Source: Planococcus sp. SK3692 (GTDB lineage: Bacteria > Bacillota > Bacilli > Bacillales_A > Planococcaceae). From it: DNA of 64,000 bases. Shown here one piece after another: positions 39,088-47,254 of the stretch. The stretch spans positions 310,001 through 374,000 of the forward strand of contig NZ_JARCHV010000001.1 in assembly GCF_028890485.2 (NCBI RefSeq), in the 5' to 3' direction. The number at the start of each line of letters is the position of its first letter. Position 1 is the first letter of the stretch. A model generated the notes under the pieces. That model was not told the origin of the DNA. It made no database searches and worked only from the letters and a program-made list of their open reading frames with translations. The translations under genes and the position numbers were made by a program.

Positions 39088-39833
39088 GCGGCTTCATCCC
39101 CTGCTTCTGCATCGTCCGTGTCAACTTCAACATCCACTTCCACGTCAGTTTCTTCCGTTTCCGTTGTCTCTGCCGGTTCTTCAGAAGCATCTTCGGTTTC
39201 TGCTGCTTCTTCCACAGCTTCCCCGTCCAGTTCTTCGCCGCCTTCGACCGGAATGCGTTCGTCTTGGAACAATAATGTATAAGTCGCTAAATATCGCGGC
39301 GCATTTGTTACAGCTTCATTCTCTTCAGTTCCTTCGCCTTCTGCCTCTTCTTCCAAAACTTCTGTCGCGACATTATCTAGTGTCGCAGAAGACAAAAGTT
39401 CAGACGCTTTTAGCTGCGCTAAATAATAAGCCGATTCACGTGATGAGTCGAACTGGACCACGAGCTGCGCCTGATCCAAACCTGTGTACGAGAAGGTTTG
39501 GAAAAAGCCGCGTGCCGGAAGCAAGGATACCAGTTCTTCCAATAGCGGAATCGTATCGAATTGATAGCTTTCTGCCCATTCGACCGTTGCCTGCAATTGC
39601 TGTTCTTCGTTCATGCCTTGACGCGCTTCAAGTTCATTGCGGATTTGCGCCTGCTCAGCCATGACGCCTTGCGCCTGCACTTGCAAAGCTTGTTGTTCGT
39701 TCGCTTCAGCTCTTGCCATCATCGCAAAAACGGCCCAAATGATGATCGCCAATAATAAAATCGCGACCGCCGCGATTAAAACAGCTGGCCGGTCGCGTTC
39801 TTTTTGGGGTAGTAAATTAATATCGACTAACAT
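39084..39833 (-). CDS. pilN: Type IV pilus assembly protein, PilN-like, with acidic tail
   Basis: A 249-residue bitopic protein. It starts MLVDINLLPQKERDRP, containing the INLLP motif by which PilN docks in a groove of PilM. A membrane helix follows (about 18-39), then a coiled coil (about 44-75) and a small alpha/beta domain (about 80-165). From about residue 168 it becomes very acidic (long E/D/T/A-rich stretch ending TDVEVDVEVDTDDAEAG). That tail resembles the PilO tail in both protein and DNA sequence. AAAGAGGTG precedes the start. Confidence 0.88.
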   Translation of the reverse strand: MLVDINLLPQKERDRPAVLIAAVAILLLAIIIWAVFAMMARAEANEQQALQVQAQGVMAEQAQIRNELEARQGMNEEQQLQATVEWAESYQFDTIPLLEELVSLLPARGFFQTFSYTGLDQAQLVVQFDSSRESAYYLAQLKASELLSSATLDNVATEVLEEEAEGEGTEENEAVTNAPRYLATYTLLFQDERIPVEGGEELDGEAVEEAAETEDASEEPAETTETEETDVEVDVEVDTDDAEAGDEAA

Positions 39834-39835
39834 GC

Positions 39836-40771
39836 CTACACCTCTTTCAACGCCAGGCCGATTGCCCGGTTAAAGCGCGGCGGCACCATTTTGCCGTCCG
39901 CTTCGATGCCGTCTTTGACGAGCGGCTCGACGTCTATCAGGAACCGGTCGGACAAACGGCCGCAAAATGCGTGCCAATCGCCAAACTCTCCGTTGCAGAT
40001 GACTTTCGTGATGCCTTTCTCGCCTTCATTCATATTATAACGATAGAAATTGCCGAGCTTTTCGGCTTCTTCTTCGACCGCCGCAAGCAGTTGCGATGGA
40101 TCTTCCGGGTCTGAGACGAGCACAGTGAGATCGACTGGCCGCATGAACATCGGGAAATGTTCATGGAAAATCGACACCGTCATTTTCTTGCCTTGCATAT
40201 CGATAAGCATAATGTGTTCCTCTTCCGGAAAATCATGTTCGAGGTACGCCAAACGGTAAAGTGCAAGCGGTGTAATATCCGCAACGAGCGGTTTTAATTT
40301 CGCGCCATCAAACACTTCTTCGTAATCTTTGATGACCGATTCTTTCGACGCGATGATAATCGCTTCCGGTTCGTCGGAATCCAAGTGGTATGGCACCACA
40401 TCAAATACCGGGTCTTCAAAAGGCAAGTACAAAGTGGAGCCGATTTCGATAAAGAAATGCCCTTTTAATTCGTCGGCTTCGACGTCTTCGGGGTAAGGGA
40501 CTTTGCGGATGATAACAAATTCGTCAGGGGCGAGGAATCGGACTGACTTTTTGGAGAGACCCCACTGATCGACCGCCTTACCGAGTTCCACAGCGAGCGC
40601 TTCTGGGTCTGCGATTTTGCCGCTGTCCATAATCCCTTTTGGAAGAAACAATTCTTCCGCCTGGATCAAGGACACCGGCTCCGCAGACTTCAGCTCAACA
40701 TAGCGGATTGCATCTTCTTCTATCGTAATCGTCGCTACGCGCGCTTTTTTCTGGAAAAACGGTAAGGCCAT
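39836..40771 (-). CDS. pilM: Type IV pilus actin-like assembly ATPase, PilM-like
   Basis: A 311-residue cytoplasmic protein of the PilM/FtsA-like actin fold. It begins with a short FFQKKARVATITIEEDAIRY strand pair, and has KSVRFLAPDEFVIIRKVPYP, VVPYHLDSDEPEAIIIASKE and EEHIMLIDMQGKKMTVSIFH (phosphate-2-like). The C-terminal domain carries ICNGEFGDWHAFCGRL. It is shorter than typical PilM (about 350). It recruits PilN through INLLP. The start is supported by AGGAGCTG. Confidence 0.86.
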   Translation of the reverse strand: MALPFFQKKARVATITIEEDAIRYVELKSAEPVSLIQAEELFLPKGIMDSGKIADPEALAVELGKAVDQWGLSKKSVRFLAPDEFVIIRKVPYPEDVEADELKGHFFIEIGSTLYLPFEDPVFDVVPYHLDSDEPEAIIIASKESVIKDYEEVFDGAKLKPLVADITPLALYRLAYLEHDFPEEEHIMLIDMQGKKMTVSIFHEHFPMFMRPVDLTVLVSDPEDPSQLLAAVEEEAEKLGNFYRYNMNEGEKGITKVICNGEFGDWHAFCGRLSDRFLIDVEPLVKDGIEADGKMVPPRFNRAIGLALKEV

Positions 40772-40820
40772 TTGATCAGCTCCTAATTAACTTGATATTT
40801 TATAAATCTATTCATTTGAA

Positions 40821-41267
40821 TTAATCAGCCGTGTCAGCATCTCCTAGTGAGCTTCTACCTGCATCTAACTCAACTTTAGTAGCACTTACATCGGAGAATG
40901 TTTCACTACCGGCATCTCCAGAAAATGTAATAGTTGTAGGGGTTGTCCCATTATCTTTCGCTACACTAAACTCAGTAATATTTCCTGTATCTTCTAGATA
41001 GTCTTCTAACTCATTACTACCAGCTGTCGTAGTTCCATCCCAACCCACTTCAGTTTCGTCTCCATTTTCTGCAAAGTACAAAGTCGCAGCAGACAATACA
41101 TTTTGTGCGTCTGCAACTAGTGCATCTTCACGAGAGTTCTGAATCAAGTTGCTAATCGCCGGAATCGCAATAGCCGCGATGATCGCGATGATAACAATAA
41201 CCGCCAATAGCTCGATTAGCGTCATCCCTTTTTGATCTTTTAATTTCTTTTGCAAGAATTTTTTCAT
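40821..41267 (-). CDS. pilA: Major type IV pilin
   Basis: A 148-residue prepilin. Started at ATG 41267 behind AAGGGGGAAAAAG. The basic leader MKKFLQKKLKDQKG ends at G14, and the mature part begins MTLIELLAVIVIIAIIAAIA with the required Glu at mature position 5. The globular domain (about 45-148) is acidic (AENGDETEVGWDG, SGDAGSETFSD) and has no cysteine pair. Base composition is more AT-rich than in its pilM and pilC neighbours. A consensus promoter lies directly upstream, so it can be expressed far above the assembly genes, which fits the major subunit. Confidence 0.92.
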   Translation of the reverse strand: MKKFLQKKLKDQKGMTLIELLAVIVIIAIIAAIAIPAISNLIQNSREDALVADAQNVLSAATLYFAENGDETEVGWDGTTTAGSNELEDYLEDTGNITEFSVAKDNGTTPTTITFSGDAGSETFSDVSATKVELDAGRSSLGDADTAD

Positions 41268-41322
41268 TCTCTTTTTCCCCCTTATCATTTTGTTAAGTAA
41301 GTACCACTTTCAGTACAGATTA

Positions 41323-41350
41323 ATTATATCAATGGTCGCAGATTAAACAA
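41323..41350 (-). promoter_or_regulatory. Dedicated promoter of the major pilin gene
   Basis: TTGTTT (41345-41350) and perfect TATAAT (41323-41328) on the minus strand with 16-base spacing, in the AT-rich 136-base gap between pilC and the pilin gene. The 5' UTR would be about 50 bases. Confidence 0.78.
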
Positions 41351-41403
41351 TATCTTTTTAATATTTTTTTAGAAATTTTTTCTTGTTAATATTGCTAAAT
41401 TAC

Positions 41404-42615
41404 CTACAAATTATCCACATTATTAAACATCTCAAACATTGGCATCATGATCGCTAAGACGATAGTCCCGACGAGAGCTGCCAGCACGACAATCATCAAA
41501 GGTTCAATCAAGGCTTTTAGTCTGTCGGTTTCCGCTTCCACTTCTTTCTCGTAAAATTCCGCTACTTTAGCAAGCATATGATCAAGTGATCCGGTTTGTT
41601 CCCCGATTGCGATCATGTGCGGAATAAGCGGCGGAAATGCCCAGTGCTGCTTCATCGGCGCGGTTAAGGATCCGCCGCGCTCAAGTGAATCGCGCGACGC
41701 AAGCAACACCTTCGACATCACCGCATTGCCGACGACTTTCTCGGTCATCGTCATGGCCTGTAAAATCGGCACCGAACTGGTGAACAGCGAACTGAGTGTG
41801 CGCGTGAGCCTGGCGAGTGCTGACTTCTGCAAGAGTTTTCCGAAGATGGGAATTTTCAAGACGAACGTATCGAGTATCATACGCCCTTGCTCGCTGCGTT
41901 TCATGAGCCAAATCGTGCCGGCGAAAATCAGCGCGAACAGCACGAGCAAATACCAATACTGCACTGTAAACCGGCTCGCGCCCATAACGATTTGCGTGAC
42001 GATCGGCAATTCCCCGCCAAAGCCTTGGAACATATCGACAAACATCGGAACGATCGTCGATAACAGGAAAATGACGACGCCGATTGCAAGAATGCCGACA
42101 ACGACCGGATAGCTCATCGCCGAAATGACTTTTTGTCTCGTCTGGTACGCTTTATCGTAATGCGTAGCCAAACGGTCGAGCGAGTCATCGATATTCCCGG
42201 ACAGTTCGCCGGCACGCACCAAGTTGACGGTGAGCGGTTCGAAGATTTTCGGGTATTTGGCGAGCGAATCGGATAAGGAATTTCCTTTTCTCAGTTCTTC
42301 ATCGATTTCGGCGAGTGTCTTGCGCAGCTGTTTGGATTCGACTTGCTGCGACAGGATCTTCACCGAATCGACGATGGTGACGCCTGCGCGCATCAAAGTC
42401 GAAAACTGGCGCAAGAACATGATGAATTGGTCGCGTTTGACCGGGCTGCCGAACGTGATGTCTTTTTGCAAGGCACCCACCGGCACTTCACGGATATCGA
42501 TGACGCGTATCCCTTCTTCACGCAACTTTTGCACCGCTTCCTTGCGATTTCCGGACGTGACGTAGCCGGCGCGAATTTTCTTTTGGTCACGGCCTTCGTA
42601 TTTAAAGCGCGCCAC
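41404..42615 (-). CDS. pilC: Type IV pilus platform protein PilC (GspF family)
   Basis: A 403-residue polytopic protein with two T2SSF repeats. The first is around 70-190 (FLRQFSTLMRAGVTIVDSVK, DSLDRLATHYDKAYQTRQKV), with helices at about 168-190 and 218-238. The second is around 270-400 (LTRTLSSLFTSSVPILQAMT, MIAIGEQTGSLDHMLAKVA), ending in a final membrane helix. It starts at GTG 42615 (VARFKYEGRD), one base behind the pilT stop. It connects the ATPases to the filament base. Confidence 0.96.
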   Translation of the reverse strand: MARFKYEGRDQKKIRAGYVTSGNRKEAVQKLREEGIRVIDIREVPVGALQKDITFGSPVKRDQFIMFLRQFSTLMRAGVTIVDSVKILSQQVESKQLRKTLAEIDEELRKGNSLSDSLAKYPKIFEPLTVNLVRAGELSGNIDDSLDRLATHYDKAYQTRQKVISAMSYPVVVGILAIGVVIFLLSTIVPMFVDMFQGFGGELPIVTQIVMGASRFTVQYWYLLVLFALIFAGTIWLMKRSEQGRMILDTFVLKIPIFGKLLQKSALARLTRTLSSLFTSSVPILQAMTMTEKVVGNAVMSKVLLASRDSLERGGSLTAPMKQHWAFPPLIPHMIAIGEQTGSLDHMLAKVAEFYEKEVEAETDRLKALIEPLMIVVLAALVGTIVLAIMMPMFEMFNNVDNL

Positions 42616-43668
42616 TTACTCTTCGCCTCCGATCAAATAAGGCGCCGCGATTTGTTTCGTGATACGGCCTTTATTGAGCAGCTCCTGGACGGATGTTTGC
42701 ATAAGATGCATGCCCGCCGCACGGTTCGTTAGGATGACGTTCGGGATTTGGTGAACTTTCTCGGTACGGATCAAGTTGGCGATCGCTGTGTTGTGGATCA
42801 TGATCTCAGTCGCTGCGACGCGTCCTTTGCCGTCTGCTGTCGGAAGCAGCCGCTGTGAGATGACAGCTTTTAAGATGCCGCCAAGCTGCGTGCGGATCTG
42901 TGCATGCTGCTCCGGCGGAAACACGTCGATGATCCGTTCGACGGTTGATGCGGCACTCGATGTATGGAGCGTACCCATGACCAAGTGGCCGGTTTCAGCA
43001 GCGGTGATTGCAGTCGTAATCGTCTCAAGATCGCGCATCTCCCCGACCAAGATAACATCCGGGTCTTGACGCAGAGCGGCGCGCAGGCCGTTGGCGAATG
43101 ATTTCGTATCAAAGCCGACTTCGCGTTGGTCGATGACCGATGAGCCGTGCTTATGCATATACTCGATCGGGTCTTCAAGCGTGATGATGTGTTTCGACAT
43201 ATTTTCATTCATATGACGGATCATCGCAGCCAAAGTCGTCGATTTTCCGGAACCGGTCGGGCCGGTGACGAGGATCAAGCCTTGATGCGTGTCGGCTAAC
43301 TTTTTCAAAGTATCCGGCATTTTCAAATCGTCGATTGACGGAATGACTGTTGGGATCGTCCGGAATGCATGCGATATCGAGCCGCGCTGGTGGAATGAGT
43401 TAACACGGAAACGGGACACTCCGGGAATCGCGTAGGAATAATCCATCTCGCCTTTTTGCAGGAACGTCTCCCATAAACTTTCCGGCATCAATGCTTTGGC
43501 GATCGCTTCGGTATCGTCCGGCAATAGCCGCTCTTCCCCGTAGCGCTTGAGTGAGCCGTGCATGCGGAAGACGGGCGGGATGCCGGTCGTCATATGGATA
43601 TCGGAGACATCGAGTTCACGCGCCGCGGTTAATACTTTATCGATAAAATCAATAGCGGTTTCATTCAT
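42616..43668 (-). CDS. pilT: Twitching motility retraction ATPase PilT
   Basis: A 350-residue hexameric ATPase. It has a PAS-like N-terminal domain (1 to about 100), Walker A VTGPTGSGKSTTLAAM, Asp box ITLEDPIEYMHKH, Walker B DVILVGEMRDLET, His box GHLVMGTLHTSSA and the PilT-specific C-terminal AIANLIRTEK (AIRNLIRE-type) motif needed for retraction. The last distinguishes it from assembly ATPases. Its presence predicts retractile pili and possible twitching. It follows pilB by 2 bases. Confidence 0.96.
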   Translation of the reverse strand: MNETAIDFIDKVLTAARELDVSDIHMTTGIPPVFRMHGSLKRYGEERLLPDDTEAIAKALMPESLWETFLQKGEMDYSYAIPGVSRFRVNSFHQRGSISHAFRTIPTVIPSIDDLKMPDTLKKLADTHQGLILVTGPTGSGKSTTLAAMIRHMNENMSKHIITLEDPIEYMHKHGSSVIDQREVGFDTKSFANGLRAALRQDPDVILVGEMRDLETITTAITAAETGHLVMGTLHTSSAASTVERIIDVFPPEQHAQIRTQLGGILKAVISQRLLPTADGKGRVAATEIMIHNTAIANLIRTEKVHQIPNVILTNRAAGMHLMQTSVQELLNKGRITKQIAAPYLIGGEE

Positions 43669-43670
43669 AA

Positions 43671-45329
43671 TTAGTCACTCATGGCAACGCGGAGCACTTC
43701 TTCCGTCGTCGTCATACCCTCCTTTACTTTTAATAAGCCGTCATCGATCAAAAAGATCGTTTCATTGGCGACAGCGATTTTACGGATCTCGGCAGCCGTG
43801 CCACCGCGGTTGATGACATCTTTGATGGCATCGTCGACGACGAGCACTTCGTGTATCGCCATGCGACCTTTATAGCCGCTCATATTGCATTGCGGACAGC
43901 CGCTTCCTCGGGAAATCGTCTCGATCAATAGGCCCCTTCTCGCAAAAATCTCTTTCTCACGGACGGTCGCTGGCTGGATTTCCTTGCAATCGCGGCACAC
44001 GCGGCGAATCAAACGCTGTGCGATAACCGCATTGAGTGAAGCGGTGACAAGAAACGGTTCGATGCCCATATCCATCAGGCGCGTGATCGATGCGATCGAG
44101 TCATTCGTGTGGATCGTGCTTAACACTAAATGCCCTGTGAGCGAAGCCCGGATGGAAATATCCGCTGTTTCTTTGTCGCGGATCTCCCCGACCATGACGA
44201 TGTCGGGATCCTGGCGCAAAATCGACCGCAATCCTGCCGCAAAGCTCAATCCGACATTGGCATTCACTTGGATTTGGTTAATACCTTCCAATTGATACTC
44301 AACCGGATCTTCGACGGTGATGATGTTGACTTCTTCAGAATTCAATTTATTGAGCGCTGCATATAAAGTAGAAGATTTCCCGGAACCGGTCGGGCCGGAA
44401 ATCAAAACGATGCCGTTCGGCTTGTCGATTTCTTTCATGAAGCGCTTCATGTTGGTGGCATTAAATCCAAGCTTCGAAATATCGGTCAAGTTCTGGCTCA
44501 AATCCAGAATTCGCATAACGATTTTCTCGCCGAACACCGTCGGCAAAGACGACACGCGCAAATCGATCGCCCGGAAGTCGACGGTCGTCTTGATGCGCCC
44601 ATCTTGCGGGATGCGGTTTTCGGTAATGTCGAGATTGGCGAGAATCTTGATGCGCGCTGTCACCATCTGCTGCATCGATTTCGGTAAAATCCGCTCGGTC
44701 CGAAGCGTACCGTCAATCCGATAACGCACCAATAATTTGCCTTCATGCGGATCCAAATGAACATCGGATGCTTTCATCGCCACCGCATTCGACAGCAATT
44801 GATTGACGAGGCGCACGATCGGTGCGTCCAAGTCGGTCAACTCGTCGGTTTTGTCTTCTTTGACATCCGGCATTTCTTCCAGCAATTCATCGTAAGATTC
44901 TTCTTCGTAATATTTGGCAATCGTTTTCATGATGTCTTCTTTTGAAGCGATCGTCGGTTCGATTTGAAAGCCCGTCGATAAGCGCAAATCATCAATCGCA
45001 ATGAAATCCGTCGGGTCGGTCATCGCAATGAACAAACGGTCGCCTTCTGTCTTCAATGGCACAAGCAATTTGCGCTTCGCAAAGTCTTTCGGCACGACGT
45101 TGAACAATAGTGGGTCGAACGGATAGCGGAACAGCGAGACATGTGGGATGCCAAGCTGCACTTCAAGCGTTTCGATCAATTGCTGTTCAGTGATTAGCCC
45201 GCGTGCCAATAGGGCATCTCCGAGTTTCTGGTCGTTCTGTTTCGAATCGAGCGCTCCTTGCAGCTCTTCTTGCGTCAATAAGCCTTGCTCGACAAGAATG
45301 TCGCCAATGCGTTTGCGTTTAATGACCAT
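43671..45329 (-). CDS. pilB: Type IV pilus assembly ATPase PilB with tandem MshEN motifs
   Basis: A 552-residue ATPase, full PilB length rather than the short ComGA form. Residues 7-30 (RIGDILVEQGLLTQEELQGA and on) and 35-58 (KLGDALLARGLITEQQLIET and on) fit the two 24-residue MshEN motifs that bind c-di-GMP; the final Gln of motif 1 is replaced by Lys-Gln. The ATPase core (about 180-550) has ISGPTGSGKSSTLYA, TVEDPVEYQLEGINQ, DIVMVGEIRDKETA, LTGHLVLSTIHTND and the zinc tetracysteine CRDC...CPQC. It powers pilin polymerisation. CAAGGGGGATT precedes the ATG. Confidence 0.95.
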   Translation of the reverse strand: MVIKRKRIGDILVEQGLLTQEELQGALDSKQNDQKLGDALLARGLITEQQLIETLEVQLGIPHVSLFRYPFDPLLFNVVPKDFAKRKLLVPLKTEGDRLFIAMTDPTDFIAIDDLRLSTGFQIEPTIASKEDIMKTIAKYYEEESYDELLEEMPDVKEDKTDELTDLDAPIVRLVNQLLSNAVAMKASDVHLDPHEGKLLVRYRIDGTLRTERILPKSMQQMVTARIKILANLDITENRIPQDGRIKTTVDFRAIDLRVSSLPTVFGEKIVMRILDLSQNLTDISKLGFNATNMKRFMKEIDKPNGIVLISGPTGSGKSSTLYAALNKLNSEEVNIITVEDPVEYQLEGINQIQVNANVGLSFAAGLRSILRQDPDIVMVGEIRDKETADISIRASLTGHLVLSTIHTNDSIASITRLMDMGIEPFLVTASLNAVIAQRLIRRVCRDCKEIQPATVREKEIFARRGLLIETISRGSGCPQCNMSGYKGRMAIHEVLVVDDAIKDVINRGGTAAEIRKIAVANETIFLIDDGLLKVKEGMTTTEEVLRVAMSD

Positions 45330-45351
45330 TCAAATCCCCCTTGCCCTGTCG

Positions 45352-46806
45352 TTACTCGTCGACTGGTTTTCCTGCTTTGTCGTAAACCGGATCTTTGTCT
45401 GCCGGCGAATCGTTTGCACTGTCTTCGCCTTCATTTTCATCATCCGTACCAGCTCCAGAATCCTGAGCTGAACCGTCACTTGCTTCTGTAGATCCATCCG
45501 CTGATTCATCGGATCCAGTGCTTGTTCCGACTTCACCATCAGCTGACGTGCCGTCTTCTGCACTTTGTTCTGCCGGGTCGTGAATGCCGTTATTGTTTGC
45601 GTCAATAAAGCCTTCGTCGCCTGGCTGCGGAATCGGTTCTCCGGCCGCATCGGTCGCTGGCGTTTCAGGTACGATAAGCGGATACACTTCGACGCGGTGG
45701 ACCGGCGGGTAGAAATCGCTCGATACCGGTTCGACGCGCACTTCTTTATCGCCTTCTAGAATGCTTTTCACCACTTCAATGCGTTTGCCGTCCCGGCCTT
45801 CTTCGCGCACTTTCTTGCCGCTTGAGACGAATGCGCTGTATTGCTTGATGAGCCGCGGCTCGACTTCTTTATCGCTTGCGGCTGAAATATAGTATGTGTG
45901 GACGAACGGCTGTCCGTGGATGGATGCCTTCAGGACATCGTTTTCCATATAGACATTCAGAGTGAATGAACTCGTGTTCGGGTTGGAAAATGTAAAATCA
46001 ACGCCCAATGTGCGGTTGATCGCTGCTTCCTCGCCGACCGGTACATTTTTCGGTACTTGTTCCCCGATGCTGCGCTGTTCAATGAAGAAATTCGTCCGCA
46101 ACACTGCTCCGTATATAGCCGAAGCGATTTCCGTCAGTTCGGCATCTGTCGCTTCCAACAAAGTCAATTGTTCGAGCATCGGCAAAAACGCGAACGATTC
46201 ATTCGGGCCAATCACCGTACCATCAAGCTCGTCGATCAATTCGTCTGCCCCGATGCTATTTATGCTTGAGGAAAAGCTGGATTGCGCTACTTCAGTTGGC
46301 TGCATTTCCAGCGAATCGCTGCTGATGGCGACGCGCGTCACGGACTGACCGCCTTCAAGTGCTGTTTCCAGTTGCTGGTGGATATTCGCGATATCCGCTT
46401 CTGTAAACGGCACATCGGTGAATTGCTTTTTCAAAAACGAACGCGTCGTTGATTCCGATAAATCGAACACAAAATCGTTCTGCGCGCCGCTCTGTGCTCT
46501 TTCCAGAGTTTCATCCAATGAAATTTCAACATCTTTCAACGGATATTTTGCTGTGGCATCCAAATAGGTCACATGCAGTTCCGAGGATTCACGGACCGCG
46601 GAAGTCTGGCTCAAAAACAAAGACTTGGCATCGGCGACCGCCATATTCGAGACATCGGTCGTGCCGATATATGTATAATCGCCGTATTCGGCTGATGGAA
46701 ATACCCATTCATCGACCGCATACGCACCAGCATTTGCCGTGCCAAACACGACAAGGGCGGCTCCAAACACGCCGCCGAACACTTTTCCGAATTGCTTATT
46801 GTCCAT
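45352..46806 (-). CDS. VanW-domain surface protein of the pilus operon, acidic low-complexity tail
   Basis: A 484-residue protein, started at ATG 46806 (MDNKQFGKVFGGVF) behind AAAGGGGAATT. An N-terminal hydrophobic segment (about 7-30) acts as signal or anchor. A region at about 50-190 resembles the peptidoglycan-binding-like half seen before VanW domains. The VanW domain (about 195-320) has GPNESFAFLPM, AIYGAVLRTNFFIEQRS, VPVGEEAAINRTLGVDFTFS and NVYMENDVLKASIHGQ. A linker, a short calcium-loop-like IDANNNGIHDPAEQ, and then about 90 residues of Ser/Gly/Asp/Glu-rich low complexity finish the protein. It is extracellular by topology. VanW function is unknown. Placement between pilB and the minor pilins suggests a pilus-linked surface role. 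Confidence 0.8.
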   Translation of the reverse strand: MDNKQFGKVFGGVFGAALVVFGTANAGAYAVDEWVFPSAEYGDYTYIGTTDVSNMAVADAKSLFLSQTSAVRESSELHVTYLDATAKYPLKDVEISLDETLERAQSGAQNDFVFDLSESTTRSFLKKQFTDVPFTEADIANIHQQLETALEGGQSVTRVAISSDSLEMQPTEVAQSSFSSSINSIGADELIDELDGTVIGPNESFAFLPMLEQLTLLEATDAELTEIASAIYGAVLRTNFFIEQRSIGEQVPKNVPVGEEAAINRTLGVDFTFSNPNTSSFTLNVYMENDVLKASIHGQPFVHTYYISAASDKEVEPRLIKQYSAFVSSGKKVREEGRDGKRIEVVKSILEGDKEVRVEPVSSDFYPPVHRVEVYPLIVPETPATDAAGEPIPQPGDEGFIDANNNGIHDPAEQSAEDGTSADGEVGTSTGSDESADGSTEASDGSAQDSGAGTDDENEGEDSANDSPADKDPVYDKAGKPVDE

Positions 46807-46807
46807 C

Positions 46808-47221
46808 TTAATTCCCCTTTCCGACCGGGCCGATGGACTCCATGCCAAATACCTTCTCGGATTTCTCTATAATGGCCTCCTGTTTCTTTACAGGCTCTTC
46901 TTTGATCGCTATCGGTTCTTGCGGGATTGCGGCGGACTGCTTTTTGCGTTCCAACCGCTGTTCTTTCAGTTTCACTTTTTCCTGTTTTTCACCTTCTTCT
47001 ATTTTTATGAACAGCAACGCTGTCACGAGCGATAATCCAAGAATCGCGAGCAGGCTCATATGCCAAGCAAAACTTCCTTGCATCCAAAGCGCTACCGCTG
47101 CTGCTAAAAGACTTCCGATTGCTACAATATAGACCTTTTTCTTATTCTCTATTTTCTTAAAAAACACAACTCCTGCCATGACCACAGCTGTAATCATGAG
47201 CCAAATCAATAATTTAACCAT
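46808..47221 (-). CDS. Small membrane protein of the pilus operon, unrecognised
   Basis: A 137-residue protein that I cannot assign to a family. It has three hydrophobic segments (about 3-20, 30-46 and 54-72) followed by a highly charged, probably helical cytoplasmic tail (EEGEKQEKVKLKEQRLERKK and on) ending at GMESIGPVGKGN. It begins behind GTAGGGGGAG and ends 1 base before the VanW gene, so it is part of the operon. A pilus assembly or membrane scaffold role is only a guess from context. Confidence 0.7.
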   Translation of the reverse strand: MVKLLIWLMITAVVMAGVVFFKKIENKKKVYIVAIGSLLAAAVALWMQGSFAWHMSLLAILGLSLVTALLFIKIEEGEKQEKVKLKEQRLERKKQSAAIPQEPIAIKEEPVKKQEAIIEKSEKVFGMESIGPVGKGN

Positions 47222-47254
47222 TCTAACTCCCCCTACCCCTTGCGCATTACTTTA

